A DNA stretch of 26,714 nucleotides, taken from assembly GCA_031411575.1 (NCBI GenBank), contig JANOBJ010000172.1:1-26714 (forward strand), written 5' to 3'. This DNA comes from JANOBJ01 sp031411575. Lineage in GTDB: Bacteria; Pseudomonadota; Gammaproteobacteria; Burkholderiales; Burkholderiaceae_C. The position numbers and the translations under genes were made by a program. Every line of letters begins with the position of its first letter. The first letter of the stretch is position 1. Below the pieces are notes generated by a model, which worked only from the letters and a program-made list of their open reading frames with translations, did not search any database and was not told where the DNA came from. Shown here one piece after another: positions 23,700-26,714 of the stretch.

Positions 23700-24602
23700 T
23701 CATGTTATCTCTGCCAGCATGCGTTCAACACCCCGCTGCCACGGTGGCAGGACCAGATCAAACGCGGATTGCAGCTTGCGAGTGTTCAGGCGCGAGTTAT
23801 TTGGGCGACGAGCGGGAGTGGGGAATGCACTCGTAGGCACCGGCAGAACCTCTTTTGCTATTATTTTAGTAGCTAGCTGCGACCGCTGGGCAAGCACCAG
23901 GACGTGTTTTGCATAGTCAAACCAGTTGGTCTCGCCACTTGCGACAAGGTGATGGATTCCGGCGAGTGCTCCGGCGCTGAACGTTTCTTGAGACACTTTC
24001 CGAACGATGTGCGCCGTCACATCGGCGAGCAAGTCTGCACCCGTCGGCGCGCCGAATTGGTCATCAATCACGGTCAGTTTCTCGCGCTCTTGCGCCAGCC
24101 GCAGCATCGTTTTGGCAAAATTGCCGCCTCGCGCGCCGTAGACCCAGCTGGTCCGCAAGATGATATGTTTTTCGCACCTGTCCGCTATCAGCCGCTCGCC
24201 TTCGAGTTTGGTTTGTCCATAGACATTGAGCGGCGCCGTCTGATCGGATTCGATCCAAGGCCGGCTGCCACTGCCGTCAAACACATAGTCGGTTGAATAG
24301 TGGACCAGACAGGCGCCCAGCGCTTGAGCCTCCCTGGCCAGTAAGCCGGGCGCCAGTGCGTTGATGGCTCTGGCTAGATCGGGTTCGCTCTCAGCCTTGT
24401 CCACGGCCGTGTAGGCGGCGGCGTTGACGATCACGTCTGGACGCACTGCCCGGACTGCTTCCGCCAGACCATCCAGATTGCCAAGATTGCCGCAGTAGTC
24501 GGTGCTGTGGCGATCAAGTGCCACCACTTCACCCAGCGGCGCCAGGCTGCGCTGCAGCTCCCATCCCACCTGGCCACTCTTGCCGAGCAAAAGAATTTTC
24601 AT
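23700..24602 (-). CDS. rfbD: dTDP-4-dehydrorhamnose reductase
   Basis: This 300-residue SDR performs the last step to dTDP-L-rhamnose. It has LLLGKSGQVGWELQRSL at the N-terminus for NAD(P)H binding, VNAAAYTAVDKAE, STDYVFDGSG, the catalytic YGQTK motif and RTSWVYGARGGNF. VPTSAFPTPARRPNNSRL is the family C-terminal motif. The ATG at 24602 follows the rfbB stop by 8 bases. Residues about 244-261, in the segment just before VPTSAFPTPA, are encoded opposite a copy of the dispersed repeat (23820-23873). Here the repeat makes ATKIIAKEV in place of the variable loop seen in relatives. Length is normal, so the reading frame tolerates it. Confidence 0.96.
   Translation of the reverse strand: MKILLLGKSGQVGWELQRSLAPLGEVVALDRHSTDYCGNLGNLDGLAEAVRAVRPDVIVNAAAYTAVDKAESEPDLARAINALAPGLLAREAQALGACLVHYSTDYVFDGSGSRPWIESDQTAPLNVYGQTKLEGERLIADRCEKHIILRTSWVYGARGGNFAKTMLRLAQEREKLTVIDDQFGAPTGADLLADVTAHIVRKVSQETFSAGALAGIHHLVASGETNWFDYAKHVLVLAQRSQLATKIIAKEVLPVPTSAFPTPARRPNNSRLNTRKLQSAFDLVLPPWQRGVERMLAEIT
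23820..23873 (+). repeat. Dispersed repeat, copy E (within rfbD, antisense)
   Basis: The last 19 bases (23855-23873) are identical to those of copy A in the Ldh2-family gene, and the orientation is the same on the plus strand. The upstream part is diverged and its limit is uncertain; only the palindromic end is beyond doubt. Confidence 0.65.
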
Positions 24603-24610
24603 GCGCAGAG

Positions 24611-25687
24611 TCAGTTCACGGCTACAGGCTGTGCGGCGTACTGTTTCTGAACCCAATCGCGGTAGGCGCCGCTTTGTACATGCGTCACCCAATCCGGATG
24701 TGCGAGGTACCACTCCACCGTTTTGCGGATGCCGGACTCAAAGGTTTCGGCAGGTTTCCAGCCCAATTCCGACTCAACCTTTCGTGCGTCGATCGCATAG
24801 CGGCGATCATGGCCCGGGCGATCCTTGACATAGGTAATCTGGTCGCGGTAGCTCCTGCCACCGGTTTGTGGGCGCAGCTCATCGAGCAAGGCGCAGACGG
24901 TGTTGACAATCTCAATGTTGGGTTTCTCGTTCCATCCACCCACGTTATAGGTTTCACCCAGGCGGCCCGCCTCCAACACGCGGCGGATGGCGCTGCAGTG
25001 GTCCTTGACGTAGAGCCAGTCACGCACCTGCATGCCATCGCCGTATACCGGCAGCGGTTTGCCCGCCAGCGCATTGACGATCATCAAGGGGATCAGTTTT
25101 TCGGGAAAGTGGTATGGCCCGTAGTTGTTGGAGCAATTGGTAGTCAGCACAGGCAAGCCGTACGTGTGGTGGTACGCGCGCACCAAGTGGTCGCTGGCGG
25201 CTTTGCTGGCGCTGTAGGGGCTGTTGGGCTCGTAGGGATGCTGCTCGGTAAACGCTGGAGCATGTGCCGAAAGCGAGCCGTACACCTCATCCGTCGAGAC
25301 ATGCAGGAAACGAAAAGCCGCCTTGGCATCACCATCGAGCGCGCCCCACCACGCGCGGACCGCCTCCAGCAGCCGAAAGGTGCCCACGATATTGGTCTGG
25401 ATGAAATCCTCGGGACCATGAATGGAGCGATCCACATGGCTTTCGGCCGCAAAGTTAATGATGGCGCGCGGCTGATGGGTAGCCAGCAATTGGCCGACCA
25501 GATCGCCATCGCCAATATCACCCCTGACAAAGATATGCCTGGCATCGCCCTGCAGGGAAGCCAGGTTTTCCGGGTTGCCGGCGTAGGTGAGCTTGTCGAG
25601 ATTGATGACCGGCTCGTCCGACGTGGCCAGCCAGTCGAGCACAAAATTGGCGCCAATGAAGCCGGCACCGCCGGTAACGAGGATCAT
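24611..25687 (-). CDS. rfbB: dTDP-glucose 4,6-dehydratase
   Basis: This 358-residue extended SDR forms dTDP-4-dehydro-6-deoxy-D-glucose. It has VTGGAGFIGANFV for NAD binding, LDKLTYAGNPENL, FAAESHVDRSI, the catalytic STDEVYG, and YSASKAASDHLVRAYHHTYG with the YxxxK pair, then NCSNNYGPYHFPEKLIPLMI. The ATG at 25687 (MILVTGG) has AAGGG about 8 bases upstream and fits the family; an in-frame ATG at 25717 would add ten residues. It is the first gene of the minus-strand rfbBDAC-GT operon and is divergent from galU across 176 bases. Confidence 0.97.
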   Translation of the reverse strand: MILVTGGAGFIGANFVLDWLATSDEPVINLDKLTYAGNPENLASLQGDARHIFVRGDIGDGDLVGQLLATHQPRAIINFAAESHVDRSIHGPEDFIQTNIVGTFRLLEAVRAWWGALDGDAKAAFRFLHVSTDEVYGSLSAHAPAFTEQHPYEPNSPYSASKAASDHLVRAYHHTYGLPVLTTNCSNNYGPYHFPEKLIPLMIVNALAGKPLPVYGDGMQVRDWLYVKDHCSAIRRVLEAGRLGETYNVGGWNEKPNIEIVNTVCALLDELRPQTGGRSYRDQITYVKDRPGHDRRYAIDARKVESELGWKPAETFESGIRKTVEWYLAHPDWVTHVQSGAYRDWVQKQYAAQPVAVN

Positions 25688-25734
25688 GCGTTTTCCCTTG
25701 CTGAGTCGGTCACTCATGGGCGACGTGGGAGGCG

Positions 25735-25740
25735 ATTATC
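25735..25740 (-). promoter_or_regulatory. Candidate extended -10 element of the rfbBDAC operon
   Basis: On the minus strand TGC-GATAAT resembles an extended -10, placed about 48 bases before the rfbB ATG. No -35 box at normal spacing is evident, which an extended -10 can tolerate. Confidence 0.3.
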
Positions 25741-25863
25741 GCATCGTCGAATGCAACGCATTGCAAGGCGCCGATGTCAGGGACAGCCTGTGGTGTGGGA
25801 CTGTGCCAGCCGGAATGAGTCGGCTAGACTCTGCTGCGGACTGCAACGAACCGGGTTACCAGC

Positions 25864-26714
25864 ATGGCTGCAATGAACTCTCCCCTCCCCATCACCAAAG
25901 CCGTCTTTCCCGTCGGCGGCTTGGGAACGCGCTTTCTTCCCGCCACCAAAGCCATTCCGAAGGAGATGCTGCCCATCGTGGACAAGCCGCTGATCCAATA
26001 TGCGGTTGAGGAGGCGTATGCGGCCGGCATCCGGCAAATGATTTTTGTTACCGGACGTCACAAACGGGCGATCGAAGACCATTTCGACACGGCCTATGAG
26101 CTGGAAGCCGAACTGGAGACCGCCCAGAAGCAAGACATGCTGACGCTGGTTCGCTCCATCAAACCGGATGACATGGACTGCGTGTATGTGCGCCAGCCCA
26201 AAGCCCTGGGCCTTGGCCACGCCGTCCTGTGCGCCGAGCGGTTGGTAGGGGATGAACACTTCGCGGTACTGCTCGCAGACGACCTCATGGTGGGCACGCC
26301 AGCCATCCTGCAGCAGATGGTCAGCGACTACCGTCACACGCCGGGCACTCTGCTCGCGGTGCAGGATGTGCCGCGCGACCATACGCGCCGGTACGGGATC
26401 GTGGATGTGGGCAACAGCACCGCACAAATGGCTGCCGCCCGCGCGATTGTGGAAAAACCCGCGCCTGAACTGGCTCCTTCAACGCTGGGCGTGGCAGGCC
26501 GGTACATACTCTCGCCCGCCATCTTCGAGAGCATTCGCGCGCAACCACGTGGCGCTGGCGGAGAAATCCAGCTGACCGATGGCATCGCAGGGCTGATCGG
26601 CCACGAGCCGGTCTATGCCTACCGATACACCGGTCGCCGCTACGATTGCGGCAGCAAAGACGGCTACTTGCAGGCCACCATCGACTTGGCGCTCGAGAAC
26701 CCCGAGCTTGCCGA
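25864..26714 (+). CDS. galU: UTP-glucose-1-phosphate uridylyltransferase (3' end outside window)
   Basis: About 283 residues are visible without a stop. The enzyme makes UDP-glucose, a donor and precursor for many surface glycans. ITKAVFPVGGLGTRFLPATK, followed by KEMLPIVDKPLIQYAVEEA, is the GalU signature; many relatives I recall have VAGLGTRF where this has VGGLGTRF. VRQPKALGLGHAVLCAE, LADDLMVG, VEKPAPELAPSTLGVAGRYIL, GEIQLTDGI and GRRYDCGSKDGYLQATI follow in the normal order. Start at ATG 25864; a second in-frame ATG at 25873 (MNSPLPITKA) is equally possible, and neither has a good ribosome binding site. It is divergent from the rfb operon and marks the edge of the polysaccharide locus. 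Confidence 0.95.
   Translation, partial: MAAMNSPLPITKAVFPVGGLGTRFLPATKAIPKEMLPIVDKPLIQYAVEEAYAAGIRQMIFVTGRHKRAIEDHFDTAYELEAELETAQKQDMLTLVRSIKPDDMDCVYVRQPKALGLGHAVLCAERLVGDEHFAVLLADDLMVGTPAILQQMVSDYRHTPGTLLAVQDVPRDHTRRYGIVDVGNSTAQMAAARAIVEKPAPELAPSTLGVAGRYILSPAIFESIRAQPRGAGGEIQLTDGIAGLIGHEPVYAYRYTGRRYDCGSKDGYLQATIDLALENPELA

Noticed and set aside
25688..25863. Small gene in the rfbB-galU gap
   Set aside because: No open frame with a ribosome binding site and coding-like composition is visible; it is best read as a divergent promoter region.
24518..25876. 452-codon open frame antisense to rfbD/rfbB, and similar long antisense frames at 427-1242, 3616-4536 and 15228-16472
   Set aside because: They mirror well-identified genes, have no recognisable protein motifs, and are expected where G+C-rich codon usage keeps the opposite strand free of stops.

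Overview
The window looks like a chromosome segment of a Comamonadaceae-type betaproteobacterium (Burkholderiales). Support: high G+C, the gene order argB / TctD-TctE-like two-component pair / slmA, protein sequences of that type, and a short AT-rich repeat of a kind I associate with that family. This assignment is inference; there is no rRNA gene here to fix it.

Layout. (1) Positions 1-1443 (+): the 3' end of a UxaA-family sugar-acid dehydratase, then an Ldh2-family 2-hydroxyacid dehydrogenase. (2) Positions 1427-6119 (-): a housekeeping and regulatory block read argB, response regulator, histidine kinase, slmA, pdeM. (3) Positions 6231-26714: a surface-polysaccharide locus. It holds a WaaL-type O-antigen ligase (+), a WbaP-type initiating phosphoglycosyltransferase (-), and a compact plus-strand operon: manC, wzm, wzt, two FkbM methyltransferases, a third SAM methyltransferase, a 1026-residue two-headed glycosyltransferase, gmd, rmd and a GT4 glycosyltransferase. 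A converging minus-strand operon follows, read rfbB, rfbD, rfbA, rfbC, GT4 glycosyltransferase. Last is a divergent galU, cut by the window end.

How the genes work together. ManC (with a phosphomannomutase from elsewhere) makes GDP-mannose. Gmd and Rmd turn it into GDP-D-rhamnose. RfbBDAC make dTDP-L-rhamnose. WbaP would load the first sugar on undecaprenyl phosphate and the glycosyltransferases would extend the chain. The Wzm/Wzt ABC transporter would export the finished lipid-linked chain and WaaL would transfer it to lipid A-core. No wzx or wzy is seen, which fits ABC-dependent export. Wzt has a long C-terminal extension of the carbohydrate-binding kind, and three methyltransferases follow it directly, so methyl capping of the chain end as an export signal is a reasonable hypothesis.

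The least expected signal is a dispersed repeat of about 55 bp, present five times (379-434, 2139-2195, 3521-3576, 5163-5221, 23820-23873). Four copies touch coding sequence. One is translated inside the dimerisation hairpin of the histidine kinase, one forms the N-terminus of the Ldh2 dehydrogenase, one lies in rfbD, and one provides the last codons and stop of slmA. No tRNA, rRNA, CRISPR array, transposase or convincing rho-independent terminator was seen. No gene-free stretch exceeds 300 bases; the longest gap is about 176 bases, between rfbB and galU.
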